Shown piece after piece: positions 11,158-23,689 of a stretch of DNA of 64,000 bases; positions within the stretch are counted from its first letter, which is position 1; each line of letters starts with the position of its first letter. The notes beneath the pieces were generated by a model that had not been told where the DNA came from, searched no databases, and worked only from the letters and a program-made list of their open reading frames with translations. Location of the stretch: NCBI RefSeq assembly GCF_024139115.2, contig NC_085141.1:397074042-397138041 (forward strand), in the 5' to 3' direction. The stretch is from Armigeres subalbatus (lineage: Eukaryota > Arthropoda > Insecta > Diptera > Culicidae). The position numbers and the translations under genes are program-made.

Positions 11158-12745
11158 CTGAAGTCGTTTGTTACGCGATAATTTTTACAGGAATCGTTTT
11201 TTATGCGATTTTTTTTTCAAGCGTGTTTCTGGATTTGCGCGGTTCTATTAGACATACTTACGGTATTTACGCGTTTTTTTACGTTGTTTTAATTTACGCA
11301 GCCCATATCTTCCGCGTAAAAACCGACTCTAGTGTGTTACCGGTTTTTACGCGGTAACACATACCGTCGTATGTGTCTGCCGGAGTAAACGCTAAGTCCG
11401 ACGCAATTCACGTAAAGGAATAATTATTATTATCAATAACGCCGTTGACAGCCCATCTTTCGCAATGGGTTTTTCTGTAATGAGCCACCAGGGGCTTAGA
11501 CTGACTTAGCGAGGGGTGGTAAGTCTCTGTAGCAGTTTGCGTCGGTAATGGTTGTAGCTGTACACTATCAGCCAGGCTTGTGCTTTCCAAATTGTGTAAT
11601 CGATTATCATTTAAAATAATGTAAACCTAATACCAATTTAATGTCAACAATTAAGTTCAATCGGATGTTTGGCATTGTTACCAATGCTTCGAATCGAGAT
11701 ACAATTATCGAATGATTCTTACTCTCTAGCGAGTTTTTATCAATTGGTAATTTGGATATGTGAACGCTTGAGAGTGTTGTTCATCCTCGATTATTTGAAA
11801 ATTTTATTTTTATCCTCATTTTCAAATGTTGGTCCAAAAATTATATACATCACCAGTTATGCTTGTTTGGTATGCATTCACCTTAAATAGATATGATACA
11901 TATCGCTTATAGCATCCCACCACGTGTTGGCTTCATTCACGACGAGCGCCCATAAAGGACACTCTCATATGACGATGGTTGACAACGAAGTAGGCGAGGC
12001 GCGAAACACGCTCACCAGCATCTCTATCGTAACCGTCAACGGAAGCACACGTTTGAGTTGCTTTGGTCTCATCGCACAGAATAGTCAAAAACCTGTACAT
12101 TACATACAGCTACGTAGTTCAACGTCACCTTTGCGTACAACCCGATTTGGCTGAACCTTTGAGTTTTTAAATTCCGGACCGTTTCGTTCCTGGTAGGCGG
12201 CATCGTTCCATTTCAGTATTCGCTGGCGGAATTGCGGTTTGAGACACGGGCATAAGGGGAGAGAGTCCTGCCTTTTCTGGTTTAAGCTGCTGACAACTTA
12301 ATCAATAATAAGCCGTAGGAAATTCTCGGAATACGGCACAACGCCGCCGCAGAAACAAAAGGCGATGCGCGTGAGTTTGATTCGTCCACAGCGCAACTGG
12401 AATCACAGAGGAGCGTACCAATTATTGTAGTTCCGAAGATAATTGCCATGAAAACTTGCAATTGAGGAGTCTAACCTAATGCTTTCTGCACTACTAGCTG
12501 GCGAAGATCGAACGCCTAGTGATGTGGCTGCCTGGTGAGAGGACAGGCTAAAACGCATCGGATCGAGCAGAAATACCCCGCTGGGTAAGTGTCGGAAGGG
12601 AATTAAATCGGAAGCTTTGAGTCGCAGTGACGGACGGATTTCCGAACCAACGATTGCGTTTCGCTTGATTGGCAGGACTGAGTCGGAGGAGACATTCTCG
12701 GGATCAAGCAACTCTTCTTCTTATTATTAGCACATACCCCACTGG
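11158..12745. other. Repeat-like and unique DNA, no supported gene
   Basis: From 11158 to 11420 there are many TTACGCG/CGCGTAA words and a small hairpin (GTTACCGGTTTTTACGCGGTAAC), which suggests a decayed MITE. The region 11910-12720 is richer in GC. Its minus strand has an open frame at 12403-12711 (102 aa) with no recognisable domain and no clear splice sites. I leave it uncalled. Confidence 0.4.
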
Positions 12746-12747
12746 GA

Positions 12748-13450
12748 CCATTTGGTCGAATAGGTCATTTGGTCGAAAAAAGGTCGTTTAGGTGTTCGTT
12801 TGCTGAAAGGATCTTATGAGGGTGACCATTATAACCATACAATTTGTAGTTTCCACCCGTGACTAGAGCCTTTAAAATCTCATTTCGACAAGCGATCTTA
12901 TCTGTGGGTTGGGAGACATTAAAACGCATATAAAATTTTCTACTCAAGGGATAGTTCTTGGCGAGCTTATCGAAACCACAATAGATTTACTTACCTGCAA
13001 CACGAAGCAGGATCAAAATATTTTGAATGATCGCGCCATCGTTCTGTGCGCTAATCAAAACACGATCAAACGTGTACTCAGTCGTTTGCTGAACGGGTCA
13101 TATGGGTCACATGTCGTGACTTATTCAATTGAGAAGCGAGAAGATAGAAATTAAAAGTGAAAAGTGAGTGTTAGAAATTGTATGTAAGAAGTGAGACGTT
13201 TTACTTCTCATTTCTTACTTCTCGTTTCTCGTTCACGGTCGTATGACCGGTTCAGCCAAATGACATTCTCGACCAAATGATCGTTTCTACCAAACGATTT
13301 TTACAACCAAACGGCATTTTCAAACGGCTTAATGGTTTGTTGAGCCAAACGACAGTCGGTCGGCCAAATGACAAGGGCTGTTCGGTCAAAAGTCATCCGG
13401 GTTAAAGCGATTTGTTCGAAGGCCACTCAACCGAAAGTTGTTTGGTCAAA
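12748..13450. mobile_element. Foldback-like element, second copy of the GGCCGAA/GAGAAGT family
   Basis: The left edge (12748-12800) has the plus-orientation theme CATTTGGTCGAATAGG. A GAGAAGT-type block that is itself palindromic lies at about 13125-13235. Then 13240-13450 carries the inverted theme (GCCAAATGACATTCTCGACC). The order matches 1-1090. The left array is much shorter than the right one. Confidence 0.65.
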
Positions 13451-15608
13451 CACTAGATTCGGCACTATGCGATGGTGCTATTGAGTGGTGCTTTGGAAAA
13501 GCTTTCGTTGAAATTAAAAGAAAAGTTCCATGGAAATTCGAAATAGATTTAAACTTACCATTAGTTACAAAACTTCAGCAACTCATTCAACCTTTCTTTT
13601 ACTTTTAGTTACCTTCATGCAACAACTGCTGTAGCAAGCTTCAACAGCTTTATTACGAAGCTTGAGTAGGAAGTTTCAAAAGTTTAAACTGATGCTGTGA
13701 AAAGCTCATATAAACATTTTTTACGGTGTAAAGTGTAAATGTGAGAACCGATTTCTACATTTTTTCGATTTTATTGCTACATTCGGCTAAATTAATGAAC
13801 TATGGCTGAGCATTGGGCTTGTTATGATGAAAAGTTAGCACGACTTTTATAGATTATTCTGACAGTCTCAGAAGTGCAAAAGCGCTGTAATTTTCAAGTG
13901 TTTATCCGAGTCACTACAACAGCTGCTGGGAGGAACGTTAAAATTCGCAGGTAACACATTTCCCTCAATTGCATCATCATAAAAACATCCAAAATGTATT
14001 CTCAAGTGGTCTAAATGATGTTTTCGTCTACGGTATTTTCCAATATAATATTTGCTGCAAATGCTGGTACTGCGGTCGTCGTTAGCTTTGCCATTACCCT
14101 GCAATTTATTGCAAATACGCTCTTCATCCGGAGTGGCAGTGCCGTTCTTGGGTTGTACGGACACTCCCACAGCGAGTGCAAACAGAGGCTCGGGGATGTC
14201 ACCTCACCGCTCACCGCTTTATGAGTAACCCGTTGAATCCCCAGTGGATTACCAACGGTGTAGAAATTTTCACGTATTTTCGCCGACAGCCTCATCACGA
14301 CCGTTGCCATCGTCGTCATCGTCATCATGTGCCTGCCATTTGCTCTGCTGTGTGCCTGTTTTTCGGCAATTTCAGGGCAGAGATTTTCCCACATTAAAAT
14401 GATGAGCTTGCTCCGTCACACTTTCCGTTTCCCATTGCGCTGCCCTCCTTCGCACGGCACCTCTATCGATGGCGAGCGAAGGCGAATGTTTTCGCAAACA
14501 GTTGCCACCCAACTGGGGCAGGAAATTTTTGCAACCAGCGAAAAGCACCCCCCATGTGAGCTGCGCAAGAAAAAAGGGGAAGGGAAATGAGCATATGTTG
14601 AGAGCAGGTCAACGAACACCGGTAAAAAAAACAAATTTTTCAGATGCTTTCGTTGATTGCACTCATCGAATTATAACAACTTTTTATTTTCAATTTCATT
14701 AATAGTTTTTGCGCTTGGTTTCGATAGTTGAAAAAAAAACACAATTTGTCCCACATTCAGTAATATTCGTTTTACTGTGCACCCGCACAGCATATGTTGA
14801 AATCCTCTTAATGCTTTTCGTAACCTCATACACGCTGAACGGATGTGAGTTTAGCGGGGCTTTGGGTGGCGGCGGTGATGCCGGGCGTACATACGTTTCG
14901 GTTACGTCAGCTTCCAACAGCTTCCCGAAGGGCAGAGGCATTTCAGCTCAGCAGCTCACCGAGCTCATCATAATTGTGTGGTCTCACTTGATCTCTCGCA
15001 AGGACGACGAAACGGTAGATTACATTGGCAGCAACACAAAACGGCGCCAAAACTATCATCATCAGCTTGACATATTGCCGCGTGAGATGAGAGCTGTTCA
15101 GCGTGTTACGACATAAACATTTGAACATTCGTAATTGATGCCTCGCTGAGGATCATGGGCATTAGGATATCTGCTTCTGATTGTAGGAAAATTCAAAGCA
15201 ATCGGATTGTTTTTTTTTATCAAAAAGAATCTTTTCTATTCAAGCGAAGTGTATCATTAAAGCTTTTTACGAGCTGAGAATTAAGTGGCTTAATTAGGAA
15301 AGTTTTGAGGGATTGTGTTGGAATGTTTTTGTATGTTTGTATTGGAATGTTGGCCCCGGAATTTTATGTAACATACAAATTTCTAAACTTTATTATCTAT
15401 CATACTCTAAAGGCTTAATTCGTTATCATAAGTATTACTGCGGTATACTTTGTGGAATGAATAACATTGATATACACACCATACATTAATTGCAAAATAG
15501 TGTACAAGGTGATACTCAGGTTTTTTTTGAATCGCTATCTCAATTGCTAAACAATATGGAGTATAATTTTGATTCCTATCTAAGACAAAAGAATTTTTGC
15601 ATTATCGT
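13451..15608. other. Unique DNA, no supported gene
   Basis: Overlapping frames occur on both strands (13868-14394, 14327-14702, 14699-15128), as expected of chance frames in less AT-rich DNA. None has a domain I know. The block could include untranslated or regulatory sequence. Confidence 0.4.
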
Positions 15609-17632
15609 ATAAGTTGGGAGGAGCTTCCGGAGGAGTTCCTAGAGGAACTTCCGGAGGAGTTCCAAGAGGAACCTTCGGAGGAGATCCTAGAGGAACTTTC
15701 GGAAGAGTTCCTGGAGGAACTTCTGGAAGAGTTCCTGGAGAAACTTCCGGAAGAGTTCCTCGAGGAACTTCCAGAGGATTTCCTGGAGGAACTTCCGGAA
15801 GAATTCCTGGACGAACGAACGGAGTTCGTAGAGGAACTTCCGGAGGAATTCCTAGAGGAACTTCCGGAGGAATTCCTGGAGGAATTTCTGGAGGAATTCC
15901 TGGAGGAACTTCCGGAGGAATTCCTGGAGGAATTTCTGGAGGAATTCCTGGAGGAACTTCCGGAGGAATTCCTGGAGGAACTTCCGGAGGAATTCCTGGA
16001 GGAACTTCCGGAGGAATTCCTGGAGGAACTTCCGGAGGAATTCCTGGAGGAACTTCCGGAGGAATTCCTGGAGGAACTTCCGGAGGAATTCCTGGAGGAA
16101 CTTCCGGAGGAATTCCTGGAGGAACTTCGGAGGAATTCCTGGAGGAACTTCCGGAGGAATTCCTGGAGGAACTTCGGAGGAATTCCTGGAGGAACTTCCG
16201 GAGGAATTCCTGGAGGAACTTCCGGAGGAATTCCTGGAGGAACTTCCGGAGGAATTCCTGGAGGAACTTCCGGAGGAATTCCTGGAGGAACTTCCGGAGG
16301 AATTCCTGGAGGAACTTCCGGAGGAATTCCTGGAGGAACTTCGGAGGAATTCCTGGGGGAACTTCCGGAGGAATTCCTGGAGGAACTTCCGGAGGAATTC
16401 GGAGGAACTTCCGGAGGAATTCCTGGAGGAACTTCCGGATGAATTCCTGGAGGAACTTCCGGAGGAATTCCTGGAGGAACTTCCGGAGGAATTCCTGGAG
16501 GAACTTCCGGAGGAATTCCTGGAGGAACTTCCGGAGGAATTCCTGGAGGAACTTCCGGAGGAATTCCTGGAGGAACTTCCGGAGGAATTCCTGGAGGAAC
16601 TTCCGGAAGAATTCCTGGAGGAACTTCCGGAGGAATTCCTGGAGGAACTTCCGGAGGAATTCCTGGAGGAACTTCCGGAGGAATTCCTGGAGGAACTTCC
16701 GGAGGAATTCCTGGAGGAACTTCCGGAGGAATTCCTGGAGGAACTTCCGGAGGAATTCCTGGAGGAACTTCGGAGGAATTCCTGGAGGAACTTCCGGAGG
16801 AATTCCTGGAGGAACTTCCGGAGGAATTCCTGGAGGAACTTCCGGAGGAATTCCTGGAGGAACTTCCGGAGGAATTCCTGGAGGAACTTCGGAGGAATTC
16901 CTGGAGGAACTTCCGGAGGAATTCCTGGAGGAACTTCCGGAGGAATTCCTGGAGGAACTTCCGGAGGAATTCCTGGAGGAACTTCCGGAGGAATTCCTGG
17001 AGGAACTTCCGGAGGAATTCCTGGAGGAACTTCCGGAGGAATTCCTGGAGGAACTTCCGGAGGAATTCCTGGAGGAACTTCCGGAGGAATTCCTGGAGGA
17101 ACTTCCGGAGGAATTCCTGGAGGAACTTCCGGAGGAATTCCTGGAGGAACTTCCGGAGGAATTCCTGGAGGAACTTCCGGAGGAATTCCTGGAGGAACTT
17201 CCGGAGGAATTCCTGGAGGAACTTCCGGAGGAATTCCTGGAGGAACTTCCGGAGGAATTCCTGGAGGAACTTCCGGAGGAATTCCTGGAGGAACTTCCGG
17301 AGGAATTTCTGGAGGAACTTCCGGAGGAATTCGTGGAAGAACTTCGTAAGGAATTCCTTGAGATATTTCCGGAGAAAATCCTGGAGGAACTTCCGGAGAA
17401 ATTGCTGGAGGAACTTCCGGAGGAATTCCTGGAGGAACTTCCGGAGGAATTCCCGGAGGAACTTCCAAAGGAATTCCTGGAGGAACTTCCGGAGGAATTC
17501 CTGGTGGAACTTCCGGAGGAATTCCTGGTGGAACTTCCGGAGGAATTCCTGGAGGAACTTCCGGAGGAATTCCTGGAGGAACTTCCGGAGGAATTCCTGG
17601 AGGAACTTCCGGAGAAATTCCTGGAGGAACTT
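15609..17632. repeat. 24-bp-period satellite, about 84 units (GGAGGAACTTCC + GGAGGAATTCCT)
   Basis: The unit is two 12-base halves, GGAGGAACTTCC and GGAGGAATTCCT. The middle is nearly homogeneous. The left ~220 bp and right ~350 bp are diverged, as expected where unequal exchange homogenises an array centre. The period is a multiple of three and has no in-phase stop, so several frames on both strands stay open: [16 protein letters not shown] and RRNSWRNF on the plus strand; [16 protein letters not shown] and GSSSRNSS on the minus. At least five one-base deletions (CTTCGG for CTTCCGG, near 16125, 16171, 16339, 16767 and 16889) and a partial-unit loss near 16399 shift frame, which argues against selection on any protein. 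The 709-codon minus frame and 674-codon plus frame are products of the repeat. Confidence 0.97.
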
Positions 17633-17639
17633 TGCTAAA

Positions 17640-20565
17640 TTATAGCTTACGAAGCAACACATTATGGTTGCATACATTATAGCTTTTACAAACGATTTAT
17701 AGTGAATAATATTTAAGGAGTGAAAAAGCATCCACCACTAGAACTAAGATTAGGAAGATTCGATCGTGACCTTTGATGGCTTAAAGAAGAGATTCTGCAC
17801 AATTGTTGTTTTTTTTTTTGAATAATTAGCGTAGTAATGAAAAGTAAGCAAGCCGTCTGGTGGCGCAATTTGGTTAGTGCTGTAATATATGAATATTTAC
17901 AACGATAAATGCGATAAACTTCAACATATTAGACTAAGGTTTTAGCCACATATGCACCTTGAAAAGAATTCAATAATGTAATTAAAACTGTGATCTTTTT
18001 TTTCAAAATGGACATCCGTTTGTGTCGTTCTGCTCCTATTCAATCTATTCAAGCCAAACACAAAGGTCGGCCAGTTTGTCTGTTCTGTGGGCGGCAGCAC
18101 ACAACAACCATTGGTTACGAATGATAGAATCCGTTCTTTTCACGTTTGCTACCGTGCGTGGAACGATGGATTCTCATCCACTACTGGTCCGTCCACGACC
18201 ACGGCGCGGCAGCCTCTGTGGAGCTCCATTTGTTTAGTGTTTTAAATTTTATTTCAACGGTGAGTGGAAAAAATACGGTTTTGTATTCGCGATTTCCCAC
18301 TCTCGGTGAACCGCTTGCTGAACTGCGTGGGTTGGTCTGCATGTGTCTAGGCTTCATTATTTGTAACGAACGATAATGGATAACATTTCTGCGGCGGAGG
18401 AGTGGAATTTTTTCGTTTGAAAAGGGAATTTGTTGCGCAATTTTTCATCGCTTTTATTTTGTGCGTTTTTTATAATTTGGTGCTTCATGAAACAATAGTG
18501 CTGAGGAAAAAAGCAGGTTTGGCACAGTAAAAATCCCAACAACCATGTGCAATAAAGCTTGAAAATTGGTGCTCTATAAACATATTATAAACATTAGGAT
18601 TATTGAGCACAAAAGATATTCTCCGACAATATTTTAATTATTAAATAATACAATTGAACATCTTCTTTGAAACATTTTGCCAACGAAGTTAAAAATTTCA
18701 ACTTTAACTACAGGGTAACGCATTTCGATAGCGTACTGTAAAATATGCAACCGAAGCGCTTTCATGTGTTCTGCGGGTGCGTATCTACGTGCGGCTTGGC
18801 GCAGCTTTATTCCAATTTCCACGTGGATTGAGCGGGATTATACTGTACTGTATTTTTTTCATTATTTTGACGAACACAAATCACATGCCTCAGGACACCG
18901 AACTAACTGCATTTTGCTTCCTTTGTGTGGTTGCCATGACCGAGGCAACCAGCAGCCGGGTGGTGTGGTGTGGCGATGATGCGCGAGTACCGGAAAACAA
19001 TTAGTGCGGCGTTTGTTAACGGGGAAATGGTTTTTGGTGTGTTGCGTTTTAGCGATCGGTGCGGCGTAAAATTGGAGGAAAATTGAAAAGACCTATTCTT
19101 CGTTTGATCGTTGTTTATGAAAATTGAAACCGAGGTGCTTCGGAAATTAATTTTTGTCGTTTTGTTGTGAATAAGTGTTGTTAATTGCTTGTTATTCGTG
19201 GATTAATTAATTATAAGCCTATTCTGGAACACACCCTGAAGCTGAACTGGCCTGTTAATGGTTTATTTAATACAAAGCTAATTAGAATATATAAAATGTT
19301 GTAACAAATTTATTATTTGCCACAAACAATTTACTTAAATAAGATGACAAATATTTTGCATCTAACTTGTTATAATTGGAGATATGATGTGGGAGAAGAG
19401 AGTAGAAGATAATGCGGAACGCAGTGTGTGAAAACATCATAAATTAAGATGATGAAGAAAGAAAATGAGGGAACCATCTGTGTAATCATCAGCTGTTGAA
19501 AGATGATGCAGTTGCTCTAAATGCACTAGAAACCTGTTTTAGTCTTAGACTCTTCGTAATAAAACAGTTGAAATGTCTCGTTTGGTGTATGTAATGCAGG
19601 TGAAACGCAAATGAAAATCCTTCATCACCGCTTGATGATTCATCTCGTGCTTTCACGTTTTGCTTTATTTTAGTGACGCCGTCCATCCCATCAGTGTAAT
19701 ACAAAACTCATACCTTTCATGTCATCCACTTTTCATCTCATTAACCATTTTTCATGATACTATGGTCGGTGTTTCACTTAGAAAAGTTTTACACCACATG
19801 AGAAGGTAATTCATATTCTTTATACGTCCACGCAAATATTCTTGAGCGACGTTGTGGGGCCATGTGCAAGTATATGTTACTGATACTGACGATGATAGTG
19901 ACTGAGAAGTCGACCTACATTGTTAGATGGAAATGAACCTGATAAGGTTGTTGATGTTTCCTTCATTCCCCACTCCTTTTGGACGTCTCATAGGTTCACA
20001 TGATGGGGTACGTACATAGGGGAGAGTGTTACACAATGCGCCAGTGTATCTGTAGTTTCAAAATCGTTGTTGACGCTTCAGTTAATCCACAAACGATATC
20101 GCCACCTACTATCATTAGGATGGTGATGATACAATCATGTATTGTAGCAAGGCCCCTACCTATAGCACTGGTCATATCTAATAAACGATTTGATGCTGTC
20201 TATATTATTGTTTGTATTTCAGCAAACTCCTGTATGAAGGGCCAAAAATGGATGGGGTGGTTCTATAAGCAGAGACACTTATGCGATATCCACGGGATGA
20301 GTAAAGAATCTTCTTCCAGATTTTTTTAAAATTCTTTATTTAAGTGATTTTTTTATTTCAAAATCAAGTTCATCGCTATCTTCTTCCAGAAGAAGTTCGT
20401 ACAATCAATAATATAGTCAAGCGCTCGTGTTGGGCTGTCCATAAACGACGTAGACTTTTGAGGAGAGGGGAAGGATTCCCGAGAAGTCGGTAGGTAGCAG
20501 GATGCCAAATACTTTTATAAAGACAGAATCACCGTCTTCGACCAGAGGTCGCACAGACTGAACAC
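17640..20565. other. Mostly unique DNA, no supported gene
   Basis: Near 17863 the words TGGTGGCGCAATTTGGTTAG look like a tRNA box A, but no box B follows at the right distance. Region 18000-19010 is GC-richer with short overlapping frames that lack known domains. A 109-codon plus frame at 20000-20329 has no recognisable domain. Nothing is strong enough to call. Confidence 0.4.
20428..20470. repeat. Half of a GGGCTGTCCATAAA-type MITE
   Basis: TTGGGCTGTCCATAAACGAC followed by a G-rich tract resembles one end of the G-tipped MITEs at 37965 and 49136. I do not see a matching right end. Confidence 0.4.
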
Positions 20566-20801
20566 TTAAGGTCACTCCTGACGGAATCCAAGTTCCAAAG
20601 TGCTCGCGTTTTCGGGGGCACACCACTCGATTCAGAGGCCGCGCACAACTGTCATTTTTGTTTTGTTGTCATTTAGCTTTGCTGCGTCGCAGCATGCGTG
20701 AAATAATAAAAATTACAGTTGTGCGTTGCTTCCGTATCGAGTGGTGTGCCCCCGAAAACGCGAGCACTTTTAAACTTGGATTCTGTCAGGAGTGACCTTA
20801 A
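20566..20801. mobile_element. Long-TIR MITE, 236 bp, TTAA ends, copy 1
   Basis: The arms are about 75 bp and near-perfect inverted copies. They start TTAAGGTCACTCCTGACGGA on the left; the right end in reverse complement is TTAAGGTCACTCCTGACAGA. They include the shared word CGCGTTTTCGGGGGCACACC. The short interior holds AGCTTTGCTGCGTCGCA and an AATAATAAAAATTACAG run. The terminal TTAA could be a piggyBac-type target duplication or part of the TIR; the sequence alone does not decide. There is no coding sequence. Confidence 0.85.
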
Positions 20802-20804
20802 CAT

Positions 20805-21394
20805 ACATTATACAATGGACAGGACATCTACACAACACCCAGTAAACCAGTGAAGAATTTTCCGATGACTGACGTCGTTAACAGCACGGCCACGAAGCCC
20901 ACAGCGGTAGCTTTCGGCGGCAGTGGCAATGAAATGGTACTTGGTGTGAATCATGAAAAACCCAATAATTCAATAGATTCGAAAACATCAAAGTAGGCTT
21001 TATATTTACCACAATGGAGAGCCACCAAACCGCCGTCAATCTAATGCAAGATGAATACACCACTAAGGGTTCCAATCTGTCAAATTCACGTTTCAGCTTT
21101 CTTGGATTTTAGTATGAGAAAACCAGCCAGTTTGTTTATGTTTTGCACCGAAAATTAATTTTTCACTCCCGCCTTCTTCTCGTCCATAAATTTGGCAGAT
21201 TGAAACACCTAGCTGTGTTTTCATCTTGGTCTGGAGTGATAGATTTCCAGCAGCCTTCTGCTTGCATATTTTTGTAGTAAGCTCCACATTCTCGTAGTAA
21301 GCTCATAGGCACCACGCCTATTTCATGCAAACTCAGCTCGATGTGTTCATCAAATGGTAGGAGATAAATCGTATAGCACTTAATGTTGACAAAT
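20805..21394. other. Stretch with no recognisable gene
   Basis: Short frames only, no repeat recognised. Confidence 0.4.
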
Positions 21395-22065
21395 GTTCAG
21401 TTATTTCATTTTCGCGCAAACGCTTTTCGATTGACTACTGCTACAAAATTGGAACAACGAATCTTAAAAAAGAAAGCGTCGTCAAGGATCTAGGCGAACT
21501 ATTAGATTCAAAACTATTATCCAACGATCATGTCGCTTTCGCGTCCTCCACAGCTTCCAAGATGCTAGTTTTCATTTTCCGCATATCAAAAAACTTTAGG
21601 AATATCCATTATTTGAAAGCACTGTATTGTTCCTCGGTAAGATCGATTCTGGAATTCTCTTCTGTTGTTGGGGCACCATTTTACAAAAACAGTATCCTGC
21701 GTAACGAGGCAATCCAACGCTGTTCGTTTCACATTGCGGAATCTCCACTGGCATGACCCAAACAACCTACCAAGTTACCATGACCACTGCAAGTTCATTG
21801 GGTTAGAGTTGTTGAGTAAGCGTATTCAGGGCTTTATTTATCTCCGACCTTCTACAATCAAGAATTGATCGCTCACATTTGCTATCGCTTTTGAACCTAA
21901 ATACGCGTTGTCGTCAGCTTAGGTTTATTTCTTTTTTGTTCGTCCAGGGTGCTAGTACAAATTATGGGCATAACGACCCATTCAACTGCATGACCCGTAT
22001 CATCAATCGATGTGCTACTGAATTTCTCGATCCAATCTTCGGAAAAAGTTTTGCCGAATACTTGC
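21395..22065 (+). pseudogene. Jockey-clade non-LTR retrotransposon, 3' part of the RT ORF (decayed)
   Basis: The plus strand encodes, with several stops and frameshifts, the C-terminal region typical of Jockey/Juan-type polyproteins. A DLGELLDSKL stretch is followed by MLVFIFRISKNF, then LEFSSVVGAPFY and EAIQRC. After a shift come words equivalent to the usual WRDPxNLPxYxxRCxLIGL block, and after another TNYGHNDPF. This is the part after the YADD catalytic motif, with no endonuclease or palm domain left. It ends where the GGCCGAA array begins at 22082. Confidence 0.75.
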
Positions 22066-22081
22066 CTCTACTCACACAAAT

Positions 22082-22592
22082 GGGGAAAGGTCGTTTGGCC
22101 GAAGGCCACTAGGCCGAACAAACCATTAGGCCGAAACCCATCTGGCCGAATGGGTCATTAGGCCGAAAAGGTCATTATGCCGAAAGGGACATTTAGTCGA
22201 AAAAGTCATTTGGCCGAAAGGGTCATTTGGGCGAAAGGGTCATTAGGCTGAAAAGATCATTTGACCGAAAGGGTCATTTGGCCGAATGGGTCATTAGTAC
22301 GAATGGGTCTTTTGGGCGAAAGGGTCATTTGGTCGAATAGAATATTTGGCCGAATAGCTCATTTGGCCGAATAGAGTATTTGGCCGAATAGCTCATTTGG
22401 CCGAATAGGTTATTTGAAAAGTGAGAAATTAGGAATGAGAATAGAAACGTCTCATTTTTCACCCTTCATTTTTTCTTCTTACTGAGACGTCTTACTTCTC
22501 AAAATCTCACTACTCACTTTTTTACAGTGAGAAGTAAGAAATGAGATGTGAGAAGTGAGACGTCTGTAAGAGATGTGAAGCGTGAAGTGAGT
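22082..22592. mobile_element. Left arm of foldback element (GGCCGAA array then GAGAAGT block)
   Basis: From 22082 to about 22415 nearly perfect units of TTTGGCCGAAAGGGTCA and variants repeat some 20 times. From 22415 to 22592 the GAGAAGTGAGAAATGAG theme and its complement follow. The inverted partner begins at 26309 and runs outward to 26845, so the two arms belong to one foldback element split by the insertion at 22594-26306. Confidence 0.8.
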
Positions 22593-23689
22593 ACAGATCG
22601 GGCTCGATTATCCGGGAACTCGATTATCCGGGATTATCTGATAGCGATAAATGCCGTTCAAAATAGTGACTTAGTGACCAACGATGACGAAAAAAGTGAC
22701 CAAATAGTGACTTTCAGGAGCAGAAAAAGTGACCAAATAATGACTTTTATATGAAGTATTAAGCTGAGTTGCATTCGTATTGTCACTGTGTATTACTACT
22801 GCTGGCCGTGTGCATCTTCATCGTAACTAGGGAGAGGATGGATCTTAGCAGGGGGCAACCGACTTGGCGACACCATCATAAATACCACGAAGTTGGATAT
22901 TGAGGAAGGTATTCGTTGGGACATCCAGAGGCTAGCAATATGACCATGGTAAACTTTATTCCGTAACACACTACTTAATGGTATTCATCCAGCGTCACGG
23001 GAGCAGGTAATGAGTTACAAGTTGTTACACTAAACCATCCTTATAATTTCAACAACGATTTTGAAGCAAGTTCTACAGCATTGTGGTAATAAAGTTTAAC
23101 ATGAGCTCGAAGTTTTTCGTGAAACTGCAGTTTGTGTATGAAAAAGGCAGAATGAAGTATAACAAATTTTGCGCTGTCTTTTACTACCGATCAAAAAATA
23201 TTGTCTCGTCAAAATATATTCCCAAAAGTTTCACCATATATAGATGATTCAGCTGCAAGACAGTATGAAAGAGTGCTAGAACGATGTTTTGGATTGGGTT
23301 TCCGCTAATTTTATGTAGTTAGACGTGTGAACATTCGTTTTGGCACGTTGAAAAATTAGCACGGTTTTTCGGTAAAAAAGCAATAAAATGATCTAATCAA
23401 TTACTAGACAGAGAATTATTGGGAATCACAAAGCTTATGAATCTTTATAAGGAAAAATTGTTAAAAAAACTTAAAGAATTCAAAATTATAATGACATTTT
23501 TAAAATACGATTTTTAATAATTAAAATAACATTTTTAATTGAAACAAATTTAAATACATATAGAGTCCATTTGCCATTTGTTTTTTCGAGACCCTGATTT
23601 CAGTTTCATATATAACACGAATTTGACCGAACCCAAGTTTCAAGTTTCGTAAAATGTGATCCAAAATCATGAATTTGATGCAGAAATTG

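Noticed and set aside
12403..12711. 102-codon minus frame as an exon
   Set aside because: No known domain and no convincing pair of splice sites; length is within chance for this GC content.
15597..17731. Very long open frames (709, 674, 538 and 281 codons) as repetitive-protein genes
   Set aside because: All lie in the 24-bp satellite, are open on both strands, and are broken into different octapeptide frames by one-base deletions.
20000..20329. 109-codon plus frame as a gene
   Set aside because: Composition is AT-driven, it has no domain, and there is no supporting splice or promoter context.
22082..22420. CRISPR-like regularly spaced repeat
   Set aside because: Units are directly tandem without unique spacers, and the setting is a eukaryotic genome.
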